Below, in pieces: positions 39,430-50,924 of a DNA stretch of 64,000 bases (position 1 is the stretch's first letter; each line of letters opens with the position of its first letter). Source of the stretch: Myxococcales bacterium (lineage in GTDB: Bacteria > Myxococcota_A > Polyangia > Haliangiales > Haliangiaceae); contig JADKKI010000030.1 in the NCBI GenBank assembly GCA_016720595.1, positions 124,001 through 188,000 of the forward strand, written 5' to 3'. Position numbers and translations under genes: made by a program. The notes below the pieces were generated by a model. The model was given only the letters and a program-made list of their open reading frames with translations. It had not been told where the DNA came from and ran no database searches.

Positions 39430-40487
39430 CGGGCGTGTTCGGGGAACAATACACGCAGGCCCTCGGCGGAGGCGGCTGCGATGCCACGCTCCGTGATGAG
39501 GCCGGTGACATAGCGGCGAGGGGTCACGTCGAAGGCGGGATTGGCGACCGGGCTGGTCAGCGGCACGACGAGGTGACCGGCGACGTACCGGACCTCGTCG
39601 GCGCCGCGCTCCTCGATCGGGATCGCCTCGCCGTCGTCGAGGGTCCAGTCGATGCTGGGTGATGGTGCCGCGACGTAGAACGGGACGCCGTTGTCGTGCG
39701 CGGCGAGCGCCTTGAGGTACGTCCCGATCTTGTTGCAGACGTCGCCGGTGCGCGTCGTGCGATCGGTGCCGACGATGCACAGATCGACCATGCCGCGCTG
39801 CATGAGGTGGCCGCCCGCGTTATCGGCGATCACCGTGTGCGGCACGCCGTGCTGTGTGAGCTCCCAGGCGGTGAGCAGCCCCTGGTTGCGGGGGCGGGTC
39901 TCGTCGACCCACACGTGGAGCGCGACGCCGCGTTCGTGGGCCTTGTAGATCGGGGCGAGGGCCGTCCCCCAGTCGACCGTCGCGAGCCAGCCGGCGTTGC
40001 AGTGCGTGAGCACCTGGACCGGGCGGCCGGGCGCGCGCTCGGCCGCGGCGCGGATCAGCAGCTCGCCGTGATCGCCGATCGCGGAGCACAGCGCCACGTC
40101 CTCGTCGCACACGCGCGCGGCCTCGGCGAACGCAGCCTCGGCGCGCTCGGAGGGGGCGAGGGGGGCGAGCCGCGCGTGCATGCGATGAAGCGCCCACCGC
40201 AGGTTGATCGCGGTGGGGCGGGTGGCACCTAGCTCGGCGTGTGCGCGTGCGAGGCCGGCGTCGCTCGGATCGGCGTGCATCGCGATCGCGAGGCCGTAGG
40301 CGGCGGTGGCCCCGATCAGCGGCGCGCCGCGGATCGTCATGTCGCGGATCGCAGCGGTGACCTCGGCGAGCACGGCGAGCCGGCGCCAGGCGATCTGGTA
40401 CGGCAGCCGCGCCTGATCGAGGACGTTCACCGAGCGGCCATCTTCGGCGAGCTCGATCGCGCGCCGCCAGGTGCCCTCGACCTTCAC
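39426..40487 (-). CDS. mtnA: S-methyl-5-thioribose-1-phosphate isomerase
   Basis: The 353-residue enzyme converts the aldose form (methylthioribose-1-P or 5-deoxyribose-1-P) to the ketose. Motifs present: [28 protein letters not shown] with the active-site Cys, CIVGTDR and the Asp in [13 protein letters not shown] 40487 is chosen because it begins 4 nt after the mtnP stop; an ATG at 40520 would overlap mtnP. The stop overlaps the aldolase ATG, so the three genes form one operon. Confidence 0.93.
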   Translation of the reverse strand: MKVEGTWRRAIELAEDGRSVNVLDQARLPYQIAWRRLAVLAEVTAAIRDMTIRGAPLIGATAAYGLAIAMHADPSDAGLARAHAELGATRPTAINLRWALHRMHARLAPLAPSERAEAAFAEAARVCDEDVALCSAIGDHGELLIRAAAERAPGRPVQVLTHCNAGWLATVDWGTALAPIYKAHERGVALHVWVDETRPRNQGLLTAWELTQHGVPHTVIADNAGGHLMQRGMVDLCIVGTDRTTRTGDVCNKIGTYLKALAAHDNGVPFYVAAPSPSIDWTLDDGEAIPIEERGADEVRYVAGHLVVPLTSPVANPAFDVTPRRYVTGLITERGIAAASAEGLRVLFPEHAR

Positions 40488-40491
40488 GCGA

Positions 40492-41352
40492 TCACCGGAG
40501 CACGCGACCGGCGACCGCATCGAGGCGGCGCACCAGCTCGGGATCGCGTGCCTCGGGGGCGGTCAGGATCGCCTGCTCGAGGGCGCGATCGCAGCCGTGT
40601 GGACACGGGGTGGCGAGCTTCGCGATCCGCGGGATGATCTGCTGCACGAGGCGCTTCGCGTTGGCGGAGTTCGCGTGCATCACCTCGATCACGTGGCTGA
40701 CCTGGACGTGGTCGTGATCCGGGTGCCAGCAATCGAAGTCCGTGACCATCGCGACGGTCGCGTAGCAGAGCTCGGCCTCGCGCGCGAGCTTGGCCTCCGG
40801 CATGTTCGTCATGCCGACCACGTCGCAGCCGAGGCCGATGTGCATGCGCGACTCGGCGAGGGAGGAGAACTGTGGGCCCTCCATCACGAGGTACGTGCCA
40901 CCGCGCTGGTGCGGCAAGGCGAGCTCCGCCGCGGTGCCGGCCAGCTCGTCGACCAGCCGGCGGCAAGTGGGGTGGGCCATCGAGACGTGCCCGACAAGGC
41001 CGGTGCCGAAGAACGTCTTGGGGCGGCGCAGCGTACGATCGATGAACTGATCCACCATCACGAACATGCCGGGTGGGAGCTCGGCGCGGAGCGAACCCAC
41101 GGCGCTCACGGAGATCAGCGAGGTCGCGCCGGCGCGCTTGAGCGCATCGATGTTGGCGAGGAAGTTGATCTCGTGCGGCGGGATCTTGTGGCCGCGGCCG
41201 TGGCGCGGGAGGAACACGATCGGCTGATCGCCGAGGCGGCCGAACAGCAGCTCGTCGGACGGCTTGCCGAACGGCGAATCGATGCGCCGCCAGTGCTGCT
41301 CCGTCAGGCCCTCGAGATCGTAGAGGCCGGTACCGCCGACGATTCCTAGCAT
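40492..41352 (-). CDS. mtnP: S-methyl-5'-thioadenosine phosphorylase
   Basis: This protein of about 286 residues cleaves methylthioadenosine (or 5'-deoxyadenosine) with phosphate to adenine and the sugar-1-phosphate. It has [15 protein letters not shown] at the N-terminus, FLPRHGRGH for the phosphate and adenine sites, ISVSAVGSL and [19 protein letters not shown] near the C-terminus, all typical of MtnP. Starts at 41391, 41358 or 41352 are possible. ATG 41352 is preferred because it follows a TACATC box by 7 nt and matches the family N-terminus, while 41391 lies inside a repeat. First gene of the mtnP-mtnA-aldolase operon. Confidence 0.94.
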   Translation of the reverse strand: MLGIVGGTGLYDLEGLTEQHWRRIDSPFGKPSDELLFGRLGDQPIVFLPRHGRGHKIPPHEINFLANIDALKRAGATSLISVSAVGSLRAELPPGMFVMVDQFIDRTLRRPKTFFGTGLVGHVSMAHPTCRRLVDELAGTAAELALPHQRGGTYLVMEGPQFSSLAESRMHIGLGCDVVGMTNMPEAKLAREAELCYATVAMVTDFDCWHPDHDHVQVSHVIEVMHANSANAKRLVQQIIPRIAKLATPCPHGCDRALEQAILTAPEARDPELVRRLDAVAGRVLR

Positions 41353-41368
41353 CGGCATCGATGTACCA

Positions 41369-41422
41369 GGGGACGGTTTCAACTTGAGCAACTTGCGATC
41401 CCGAACTGCGCGAGATCACGTG
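41369..41422 (+). repeat. Solo copy of the GGGGACGGTTTCAACTT repeat
   Basis: This 54-bp segment matches the ends of the element at 42878-43158 (GGGGACGGTTTCAACTT, then CAACTTGCG and CGAGATCACGT). It is in the same orientation as the left end, and it abuts the mtnP promoter box. Confidence 0.7.
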
Positions 41423-41461
41423 GTGGCCCTTTCGGTGTGCTCTCCAGCGCGGACCGTCCCC

Positions 41462-42860
41462 TCACGGAACAGACATGTCGATTGCCAGGTCCACGGAATC
41501 GGAGCACGCGCCGGGTGAGCTGATCGAAAAGCCGGCGTCGATGAGGCCGTACTTGCCGACCGAACCGACCACGACCTTGACCGTGGCCGTCGCACTCCCG
41601 TTCGGCGGAATCTGGGTGGTGCTGAACGTGATCGAGATCCCGCCACCGCCCGGAAGGCTGAAGCTCGCGGGCATGGCGGTGATCGGCGCGATCGCATTGC
41701 CGGTGTTCGTGATCAGGAAGTTGTGCGTGGTGGTGCTGTTGAGACCCAGCTGCCCGAAGTCGTAGTAGCGCTGGGCGCTTCCGAGGACGGGTGCCTTGAT
41801 CAGTTGCTTGAGAGGGATGGATCTTCATCGTGATCGGCGACTTGATCATCAGCGTGGCATCGAGGCCGCCGGGCTTCTGGAGTGGATCGGTGGTTGCCCG
41901 CTCGACGACGAGATCCGTCGACGCGGAGCCCGAGATCGTGGTCGCGCCTGCGACCGTGTACTGCCCGGCGTCCGGCCCGACGATCGAGAACATCATCGCC
42001 TGATCGTTGGGGGTGTTGTTGGTGACCTTGAGCTGCTTCCGCAATGGCGGAGCACTGCAGGCGGCCTCACCGAACTCGACCACCGTGGGATCGACGAGCA
42101 GCGCATCATTGGAGGCGTCACCGCGAACCCCGACGGCGGCGAGCGGGGCCTCGCACAACGTCCCGGTGAACGTCAGCCCGACCTGGGACGTGAACATGCC
42201 CAGCGTCGCCGGGGTGAACTTCACGGCGACCGCCGTCTGCTGGCCGGGGCCGAGGGCCACCGATGCGGGGCTCTGGAGGCTGAACTCGGCCACGCTCCCG
42301 TTGACCACCGCATTGACGACCACCCCGGTGGTGCCCGTGTTGTTGACCATGAACGTACGGGTATCGGGAACGCTGACGGTTCCGACCTCGCCGAAGTCGA
42401 GTGCCGCGACCGACGTCGCGATGATCGCGCCGGCCGTGGTCATCTGCACCGGACGCTCGACGACCTCGGCATCCGTCGCGAGCAGCACCTTGCCATCCAG
42501 CGGCAACCCCGGCACCGACGGCATGCTCGCGGTGCCAACCAGCTCGAGCTCGACCGTACCTCCCGGGGGGAACTCTCCAGACGCGGGCACGACCCGCACC
42601 GCGTCGAGCGTGGTGACCGCCGAGAACTGGATCGGCCGCTCCGCGAAGCTGCGCACCTCGAGCTTCTGGGTCACCGACCCACCACACGGGACATCGCCGA
42701 GCCCGATCGGCGCTGGTGCAATGCTCAGCCCCGCCGCGTCGATGCAGATCCCGCGCTCCACATCGCAGCCACGCCCGACCGGACACAGCGACTCGCCGCA
42801 CGTGACCAGATCATCCCGGACACAGCCCGCGAGCAAACACGCCAGCAGCGCGGCACGCAT
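41462..42860 (-). CDS. Lipoprotein with Ig-like/choice-of-anchor repeats, split by a frameshift
   Basis: The 5' part (ATG 42860) encodes a lipoprotein signal (LLACLLAGC) and Cys-rich start, then beta-sandwich repeats of about 100 residues with LDFGEVGTVSVPDTRTF, NNTGTTGVVV and FTPATLG, the ASH/choice-of-anchor type. At the GGG of 41814-41816 the frame shifts. One base fewer would connect MKIHP to LKQLIKAPVLG in the neighbouring frame, which continues with YYDFGQLGLNSTTTHNFLIT to TGA 41462. The intact protein would have about 465 residues. The 1482-nt open frame that runs on to 41379 reads low-complexity Arg/His sequence and repeat DNA, so it is not the real end. TATGAT lies 8 nt before the start. 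Confidence 0.72.
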
Positions 42861-42877
42861 GTGGTCCCATCATACAA

Positions 42878-43158
42878 GGGGACGGTTTCAACTTGGACAA
42901 CTTGCGGTCTCGAACCATGCGAGATCACGTCGCGCCATGGTCTCGAGCGTGTGCCCAGTGCGTACATGCGGCCAGCAGCCTGCTCGTCGCGGAGCGGTTT
43001 CTCGAGCTCCTACCGAGCCGGAACGCGCTCGGGCAACACGTCGCAGCGTAGGCTGAAGGACGAGCCGGCAAGAGCGCGCTCACTGGGGCGCTCGGTGGCC
43101 GACGCATGTGATCTCGGAGACTTCGAGATCGCAAGTTGTCTAAGTTGAAACCGTCCCC
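42878..43158. mobile_element. MITE-like element, 281 bp, with about 53-bp terminal inverted repeats
   Basis: Left end GGGGACGGTTTCAACTTGG at 42878 and right end (reverse complement) GGGGACGGTTTCAACTTAG at 43158 stay similar for about 53 bp, with roughly seven mismatches. The interior has no convincing gene. No flanking target duplication is obvious. Its right end supplies the last codons of the adjacent methyltransferase gene. Confidence 0.65.
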
Positions 43159-44318
43159 AATCGTAGCAGCGCGACCTGCAGGTACCGGTCCGAAGGCTGC
43201 GCGACCAGTGTCGGGTAGTCCGGCGGCAGGCCGCCTTGCTCGAGGATCGCGCCGGTGCGGTTGGCGGTGCGGAGGCCCTTGTGCGCGAGCTTGCCCAGCG
43301 CGCCGACGTCCGCGGCGTTGGAGGCGAGCCAGAGCAGGCCATCCGTCGGGATCACCGCTGCGGCCTTCGCGATCAGATCCGGGTAGTCGCGGCCGAGCGC
43401 CCACGAGACGCCACCCGCGCTCGAGGAGCCGGGGGGATCGATGAGGATGAGGTCGTACTGCTCCTTGTCGCGGGCGGCGCGCGCGAGGAAGCGGGAGGCG
43501 TCGCCGGTCTCGAAGGTGAAGCGCGGATCGTTGGTGAAGCCCGAGCGCCCGAAGTTCGACGCGGCCCAGGCGTTGACGCCCGCCGAGGTGTCGACCGAGG
43601 TGACGGTCGCGGCGCCAGCTCGCGCGGCCGCGACGCTGAGCGCGCCCGTGTACGAGAACAGGTTCAGCACGCGCTTGCCCGCGACGAGGCGGCGGAGGCC
43701 GAGCCGGTGCTCGCGCATGTCGGTGAACAGACCGACGTTGAGGCCGCCGAGCGGATGGACCTCGAACGGGATGCCGTGCTCGGTCACCACGGCCGTTTCG
43801 GGGACAGTCCCGATGGTGTCCTGGACGACCTCGCTCGCTCCGCCCCGCGCGCGCAGCTTGATCACGGCGCCATCGAGGCGCGCGAAGCCGACGATCGCCT
43901 CGGCGAGCTGCTTGCCGAGCGCACGCAGGCCGTCCGCGTACGCATAGACCACGGCGGTGCGCCCGAGGACGTCGCACGCGAACCCAGGGAGCCCGTCGCC
44001 GGCACCATGGACGATCCGGTACGCGTGGTCAGGTCCCGGCAAGCCGAGCTGAGTCCGAAGGGCGAGGGCGCGCTCCACGCGCCAGCCGATCAGCGCACCG
44101 TCGATCTTCGGGAAGCCATCGGCGAGCGTCGCGAAGATCCGGAGGCGTGCGTTCTCGGGATCTCCGATCCCCAGCGCGATCTCGTCGCCGTTCTCGTCGG
44201 TGACGCGGACGTGCTCACCCGCGGTGAGGCCGAGCTGCGCGAGGCGCGTGATGTCCAGATCGCGCCCACCGCCGGCGATGAACTGCGATGCAAAGCCGGG
44301 GACGGCGACCGACCGCAC
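43140..44318 (-). CDS. RlmI-like class I rRNA methyltransferase with PUA-type N-terminus; C-terminus made by the MITE
   Basis: The 392-residue SAM-dependent methyltransferase has an N-terminal PUA-like region (about 15-90). The catalytic domain carries LFTDMREHR, motif I VLNLFSYTGALSVAAARAGA, DPRFTFETGDASRFL and motif IV DLILIDPPGSSS. This matches RlmI/YccW, which makes m5C1962 in 23S rRNA. GTG 44318 begins 2 nt after the regulator gene's stop. The final GTVST and stop codon come from the inverted repeat at 43158, so the native C-terminus has probably been replaced; the core looks intact. Confidence 0.86.
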   Translation of the reverse strand: MRSVAVPGFASQFIAGGGRDLDITRLAQLGLTAGEHVRVTDENGDEIALGIGDPENARLRIFATLADGFPKIDGALIGWRVERALALRTQLGLPGPDHAYRIVHGAGDGLPGFACDVLGRTAVVYAYADGLRALGKQLAEAIVGFARLDGAVIKLRARGGASEVVQDTIGTVPETAVVTEHGIPFEVHPLGGLNVGLFTDMREHRLGLRRLVAGKRVLNLFSYTGALSVAAARAGAATVTSVDTSAGVNAWAASNFGRSGFTNDPRFTFETGDASRFLARAARDKEQYDLILIDPPGSSSAGGVSWALGRDYPDLIAKAAAVIPTDGLLWLASNAADVGALGKLAHKGLRTANRTGAILEQGGLPPDYPTLVAQPSDRYLQVALLRLGTVST

Positions 44319-44320
44319 GG

Positions 44321-45685
<1,365 letters not shown>

Positions 45686-45691
45686 CCGGCT

Positions 45692-45697
45692 AGGGTA
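45692..45697 (-). promoter_or_regulatory. Leaderless -10 box TACCCT before the FHA-AAA+ regulator
   Basis: TACCCT on the minus strand, 6 nt before GTG 45685. It lies in the 49-nt gap after the kinase-STAND gene stop; no Shine-Dalgarno. Confidence 0.45.
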
Positions 45698-45734
45698 CGC
45701 GACCCCGGGAGCGAACGGCAACTCAGCGGGGCGG

Positions 45735-48700
45735 CTAGTGCTTGCAGCGGGTCGGCGCGGCGTCGAGCCGGGTGCCGGTGACCCGGAGCGGGACCCGGCA
45801 CTCGATATCGGCGAGGATGGCCGCGACCGGGCGGGTGTCTCGGGGGATATCGATCAACGCCAGCGTCTCGCCCACGGTCTCGAGCCGCCCATCCGCCGTG
45901 AACGCCGCACCGAACGCCCCCCGGAGGAACTCCAGGTTCCACACCAGGTTGTCGCCGGTGGCGCGCTCCCACACCGTCAGCGTGCCGCGGCTGGTCCGCA
46001 GGACGAGATCCCCTCCTGCATCCAGGATCGCCGCCACGCCATACGACTCCACCGGCTCGAAGCGGCGGACGATCTCGGCGGTGGTCCCGTCGAGGATCAA
46101 GGTCGCTCCGTTCGCGAGGTGCGCCGAGACGTACCTCCCATCGGCGGAAGGCGACAGGAACTGTACGGCGTCATCGGCGTTCACTCGCGCCAGCTCGCGG
46201 CTGCCCCGGTAGAGCGCGATCGTGGTCTTGCCGCCGACCATCACCCCGCCGCGCGCGGTGGCGATCGCTCCGGTCGGCTCGGGCAGGGCCACGATCTGCT
46301 CCCAGGCCTGGGTCGAGAGAGTCAGGCGCATCAGGTGCTGCGCGGTGTCCTCCCCCGTCACCACCAGCAGATGGTCCGCATCCTCGAATGCGATCGGCCC
46401 ACTCTGGGCCTCGGGCGCCGTCGCGAGCACGGCACCCTTCGCATCGAACACCGTCAGCTCCTTGCCCACCACCGCGGCGCGCTGCGAGGTGGCGTCGAGC
46501 GCCGCGAACTGCAGCGCATGGTCGTGGATCACGCCGAGCAGGTGGCGACCGATGTAGACGTGCGATTGGCCGTCCTCGCAGACGTAGCCGATCGCCGGGC
46601 CAGAGATCGAATAACTCCCCGCACGGCACGGCCCGGCCTCCGCCTGAACCTGGGAGGCGCTCGCGCGATGCACCACCACCGTGGCATCGAACCCGACGCT
46701 GACCACGTGGTCCCCTGCCAGGCGGATGTCCTCGATCTCCGTGGTGTGCGCCGGCAGCGACGCGACCAGCGTGGTGTCGTGATAGCGGCGGAGCACCCCG
46801 TGGGTGGATCCCGTCCACACGTCGTCGCCGCGCAGCTTGATCAGGAGCTCCTCGTCTTGCGGCGAGAGCACCACCGTGCGCAGCGGCGTGCCCTCCCGAT
46901 CGTAGACCCCGAGCGCACGATCACTGACGGCCCCGAGCCGATCGCCGGTGGCCGAGACGTAGAGCTGCTCCGCGCGCTGTGACGGGAGGAACGTGGCGTG
47001 CGGTGTGCCATCGCCGTCGAGCACGTGGGCTCGCCGCTGCTTGTCGACGTACGTGATGGTGGTTCCATCGGCGCTGCCGCCCGGACCCGCGAACACGTCG
47101 GTGGCGATCGTGCGCTCCTTCATCGTCTTCAGATCCACGGCGACGATCGTCGTGCCGATCGCGAGGAACACCGAGCCGGTGCCCCACACCGGATCGGCGT
47201 CGGACTGCGACAGGTCACGCTCGATCGAGCGCCGCAGCTTCCCATCGGTGCCGTAGACGCCGAGGCCCTCCGAGCTCGCGATCGTCAGCTCGTCGGCGCC
47301 TGGGCCGACATCGGCCGAGGTCACGGGCTCCTTGGTGGGCACACGCGCGAGCACCTGCCGGGTCGTGCCATCGATCAGCGCCACACCGCTCTTCCCCACG
47401 ACCACCAGCCGAGCCTCGCGGGCGCGGACGATCGCGAGCGCGTCCAGCCCGACGGCGAGGTCTCCGGCAGGACGCGCCGCGGTGTCGTAGAAGTGCAGGT
47501 GACCCGTGGTGTCCCCGACGACGAAGCCCCCGGGCAGCGTGGCGATCGCCGTCGCCTTGAACTCCTGCAGCACGGCCTCCTCGTCGCGCAGCCCGCGCTC
47601 GGCGATCGAGATCATGAAGCGCAGGCCGGGCGTATCGGCGCCGCGCCGCAGCGCTTCGGCGAAGTAGACGAGGGCGGCAAGGCCCCGGTTGTCGTTGAGC
47701 TCGCGCCGGCCCTGCGCGACGAGGCCTGCGGTGAGGCGCTCCTCGGCGAGCCTGGCGGCATCACGCGCATCTCCCGCGCTGCGCTCGGCATCACCACGGC
47801 TGCGGTTCGCATCGATCGACAGATACGCCATCACCACGGCGACCGCGCCGAGCACGGCCATCACACCGATGATCAGCGCGCGCCGCACCGTGCGCGAGCG
47901 GCGTGCAGCTCGGCTCGCCGCAGCCGCGAACGCACGCTCGTCCTCCGTCAGCGCACTCGAGCGCACCACCAGCTTCCGGAGCTCCGCGAGCGCCTCGCCA
48001 TGCCACAGCAGATCGCCGCGGCGGCCCGCATCGAGCCACCGCCGGGTCGCCGCGCGAAGATCCCCGATCAGCGCTCGATCCGCCGCGTCCTCGCTGCGCC
48101 AGCGCGCGAGCCGATCCCAGCGCTCCGCGAGGCACTCGTGCACCACCTCGACGACGTCCACCCCATCGTCCTCGCGCACCACCAGCAGGCGCGCGTCGAT
48201 CAGGTGCGCCAGCACGCCGGCGGCGCCCGGGAGCTGCAAGAGCTCGCGCCGCGGCGCGGGGATCCGCGTGCCGTCAGTCGCGACCAGGCGCGAGAACAGA
48301 TCTCGAACGATCTGCTGGTCTCTCCGCGCGAGGCTGCTGTAGAGCTGGTCCGCGTAGGCCGACAGCGCACCCGCCACACCCCCGAGCGCGCGATACGCCT
48401 CGTGGGTGATCTTGCGCGTGGCGCGATCGCGCGTGGCCCACAGCTGCGACGCGGTGAACGACAGCAGCGGCAGCGATGCCGGCCGCCCGGCGACCTCGGC
48501 CACCATGTCCTCGACCACGCGCGGATCCACGCTGACCGCCGCGCGTCGCGCGGGCTCCGTGACGATCCTCCGCAGCGCCTCGGGCAGCGGCGTGGCGAGC
48601 ACGAACACCTCGAACCTGCCGCGGAAGGCCTCCTCGCTCTCGATCACCGTGGCGAAGTCATCACGCAGCGTGACGACGACGCGCACCGGCGCGCTCGGGC

Positions 48701-50870
48701 CATCCGCCGCCGCCGCGAGAGTCTCGGCGAACCGACGGCGCTCGTCCGGATCGGAGCACAGCGTCACCAGCTCCTCGAGCTGATCGATCACCACCACGAG
48801 GCCGCGCGGCGCGCGCTCCCCGAGCGCACGCAACCTCTCGACGATCCCCGCGGAGTCCGCCGCATCCAGCCCGATCGGGGGCAGCGCGGCCAGCGCGTGG
48901 AGCGGATGCCGCCCGGGCCGCATCGTGATCAGCTCGTAGTGCTCCGCGAGCCGCGCCATCACGCCGGCATGGATGAACGAGCTCTTTCCGGCCCCGGAGG
49001 GACCGAGCACGGCGATCAGCGGCGCGCGGACGAGCCGGTTGGCGAGCGCCTCGATCTCTCGCTCGCGCCCCACGAAGCGCCCCGCATCGGCGACGCCGTA
49101 GGCCGCCAACCCTGGATACGGCGAGCGATCGTCGCCGGCCTCGGCCTCGGTGTCGTCGTCCTCGGTGGTCAGCGCGGCGAGCCGCTGTGCGGCGCCCTCG
49201 TCATCGCGCTCGAAGCCCCACGGGGCGGCCACCAGGCGCGCTTGCCCGCGACCGCTCCGCCACAGGAGGAACAGCTCGGGCTCGGCGGATGGGAGCGGCG
49301 AGCGGACCTGCACGAGCGGCGAGAGCGTGACCACCACAGCGCCGGCCGGATCGAGCAGCGCCACCTCGCCCTCCGGCAGTGGCTCGCCCCACACCACCAC
49401 CCGCTCGCGATCGCGGCGCCTCGCGCCTCGCCAGCTCTCGGCCCCACCGGCGCGCCCCACCACGAGCAGGTAGCGGAGCAGCGGCTCGAGCGGGCGCAGC
49501 GCCTCGGCCGCGGCCGCGACATCGGTGGCCAGCGCCGCGAGGGTGCGCGGACGATCGCGATCGTCGAGGCGCTCCGCGAGTGCCTCGAGCACTTCGGTCG
49601 CGGCGAGTGCGGTGCGCAGCTCGGGAACTCCTTCGACCTGGGCGGCCACCGCGCGCGCGAGCCACAGCCACGGCGCGCCGTTGTCTCGCCCCACCACCGC
49701 ACGCGCCTTCTCGCGGATCTCCGGGGTCGAGGCGAGATCCGTGAGCTGTGCGAGCGCGATCACGGCCAGCCACCGGCACGTGATCGCCACGAGCTCGCGC
49801 ACCGCCGCATCGGCCTCGACGGTGGTGGTCGCGCTCGCCACGTGCGCCACGGCATCGGCGATCGGCTGCGGCCCACCGCGCACCCAGACCTCCCGCACCA
49901 CCGGATCGAAGATCGGCACCGACTCCGTCGCCGCACTGCCGATCGCACCGCGCACGGCCTCGCCGAGCTCCACCGCCGTCTGCCAGCGCGCCTCCGGGCG
50001 CTTCGCGAGTGCCCGCAGGATCACCGTCGCCAGCGCCGCGGGTATGGAGGTGGGGAGCGGTGGCGGCGTGACATCCTGGTGCGCTTGCGCCAGCTCGAGG
50101 CGCGGCGTGCCCGCGAACGGCAGCACACCGGTCACCGCGCGGTAAGCGAGCACGCCGAGCGCATAGATGTCCGCGCGCGCGTCGACATCGCCGGGCGAGG
50201 TCCACTGCTCGGGAGACATGTAGTGTGGCGAGCCGAGCGTGGAGCCATGGCCGGTGAGCTCGGCGTCCTCGACGCCCGGCGAGCCGAGGCCCCCCTCTCC
50301 CTTCGCGATCCCGAAATCGAGCAGCTTGGGCAACAGCTGCCCCGCGCGCTCGATCACCATCACGTTGCCGCCCTTGATGTCGCGGTGGATGATCCCGAGC
50401 TCGTGGGCGGTGTGCACCACCTCGCACAGCCGCCCGAACAGCGGCGCGAACACCGCGGGGTGGAGCGGGCCGCGCTGCGCGATCAACTCGTCGAGCGTGG
50501 CGCCGCGGACGTGCTCCATCGCGATCCACAGCACGCCATCGGGCTCCGCCCCGAACGCATAGACGTGGGCGGCATAGGGATGATCGAGTCGCGAGGCCAG
50601 CTTCGCCTCGCGGAGGAAGCGCTCGACGCGGTTCGTCACCTGCGCCACGTCTCGCCGAAGCACCTTGATCACGGCGGAGCGCCCGAGCTGCGTCTGCTCG
50701 GCGCGGAACACCTCGCCCGATCCGCCCTGGCCGAGCTGCTCGAGCAGGGTGAACTTGCCGAGCGTGCGGCCGATCAAGGTCGCGGGCGGAGCGCCGGCGG
50801 CCGTCGCGGCCACACCCGGTGACGTGCCCGACGGCAGGATCTCCGTCGCGCTGTCGTCGGGACCTGCCAC
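45735..50870 (-). CDS. Ser/Thr kinase-STAND ATPase-propeller giant protein
   Basis: In this 1711-residue protein a Hanks kinase domain (about 37-300) has LGQGGSGEVFRA, Lys in AVIKVL, IIHRDIKGGNVM, DFGIAKG and GSPHYMSPEQ. After a helical region, a novel-STAND ATPase (about 585-950) begins SPYPGLAAYGVADAGRFVGR, with P-loop GPSGAGKSS and LVVVIDQLEELVT. A transmembrane helix follows (IIGVMAVLGAVAVVMAYL, about 1000), then WD40/quinoprotein-like blades to the end, near which ECRVPL and APTRCKH hold Cys. STAND ATPases are ligand-gated signalling switches. The propeller would be extracytoplasmic if the helix spans the membrane. GTG 50870 follows TACACT by 6 nt. Confidence 0.9.
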   Translation of the reverse strand: MAGPDDSATEILPSGTSPGVAATAAGAPPATLIGRTLGKFTLLEQLGQGGSGEVFRAEQTQLGRSAVIKVLRRDVAQVTNRVERFLREAKLASRLDHPYAAHVYAFGAEPDGVLWIAMEHVRGATLDELIAQRGPLHPAVFAPLFGRLCEVVHTAHELGIIHRDIKGGNVMVIERAGQLLPKLLDFGIAKGEGGLGSPGVEDAELTGHGSTLGSPHYMSPEQWTSPGDVDARADIYALGVLAYRAVTGVLPFAGTPRLELAQAHQDVTPPPLPTSIPAALATVILRALAKRPEARWQTAVELGEAVRGAIGSAATESVPIFDPVVREVWVRGGPQPIADAVAHVASATTTVEADAAVRELVAITCRWLAVIALAQLTDLASTPEIREKARAVVGRDNGAPWLWLARAVAAQVEGVPELRTALAATEVLEALAERLDDRDRPRTLAALATDVAAAAEALRPLEPLLRYLLVVGRAGGAESWRGARRRDRERVVVWGEPLPEGEVALLDPAGAVVVTLSPLVQVRSPLPSAEPELFLLWRSGRGQARLVAAPWGFERDDEGAAQRLAALTTEDDDTEAEAGDDRSPYPGLAAYGVADAGRFVGREREIEALANRLVRAPLIAVLGPSGAGKSSFIHAGVMARLAEHYELITMRPGRHPLHALAALPPIGLDAADSAGIVERLRALGERAPRGLVVVIDQLEELVTLCSDPDERRRFAETLAAAADGPSAPVRVVVTLRDDFATVIESEEAFRGRFEVFVLATPLPEALRRIVTEPARRAAVSVDPRVVEDMVAEVAGRPASLPLLSFTASQLWATRDRATRKITHEAYRALGGVAGALSAYADQLYSSLARRDQQIVRDLFSRLVATDGTRIPAPRRELLQLPGAAGVLAHLIDARLLVVREDDGVDVVEVVHECLAERWDRLARWRSEDAADRALIGDLRAATRRWLDAGRRGDLLWHGEALAELRKLVVRSSALTEDERAFAAAASRAARRSRTVRRALIIGVMAVLGAVAVVMAYLSIDANRSRGDAERSAGDARDAARLAEERLTAGLVAQGRRELNDNRGLAALVYFAEALRRGADTPGLRFMISIAERGLRDEEAVLQEFKATAIATLPGGFVVGDTTGHLHFYDTAARPAGDLAVGLDALAIVRAREARLVVVGKSGVALIDGTTRQVLARVPTKEPVTSADVGPGADELTIASSEGLGVYGTDGKLRRSIERDLSQSDADPVWGTGSVFLAIGTTIVAVDLKTMKERTIATDVFAGPGGSADGTTITYVDKQRRAHVLDGDGTPHATFLPSQRAEQLYVSATGDRLGAVSDRALGVYDREGTPLRTVVLSPQDEELLIKLRGDDVWTGSTHGVLRRYHDTTLVASLPAHTTEIEDIRLAGDHVVSVGFDATVVVHRASASQVQAEAGPCRAGSYSISGPAIGYVCEDGQSHVYIGRHLLGVIHDHALQFAALDATSQRAAVVGKELTVFDAKGAVLATAPEAQSGPIAFEDADHLLVVTGEDTAQHLMRLTLSTQAWEQIVALPEPTGAIATARGGVMVGGKTTIALYRGSRELARVNADDAVQFLSPSADGRYVSAHLANGATLILDGTTAEIVRRFEPVESYGVAAILDAGGDLVLRTSRGTLTVWERATGDNLVWNLEFLRGAFGAAFTADGRLETVGETLALIDIPRDTRPVAAILADIECRVPLRVTGTRLDAAPTRCKH

Positions 50871-50876
50871 CGGGCG

Positions 50877-50882
50877 AGTGTA
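50877..50882 (-). promoter_or_regulatory. Leaderless -10 box TACACT before the kinase-STAND gene
   Basis: TACACT on the minus strand, exactly 6 nt before GTG 50870; no Shine-Dalgarno. Confidence 0.5.
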
Positions 50883-50924
50883 ACGCGAGCCGGGAGCCCT
50901 GCGCCTCGCGCGGCAGGACCCAGG

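Noticed and set aside
41379..41461. C-terminal extension of the 42860 lipoprotein frame through the repeat
   Set aside because: The frame is wrong after the 41814 frameshift; the protein-like frame ends at 41462.
46998..50822. 1274-codon open frame antisense to the kinase-STAND gene
   Set aside because: Arg/His/Ala-rich product without domains; long antisense frames are expected opposite GC-rich genes. The minus-strand protein has clear kinase, STAND and propeller motifs.
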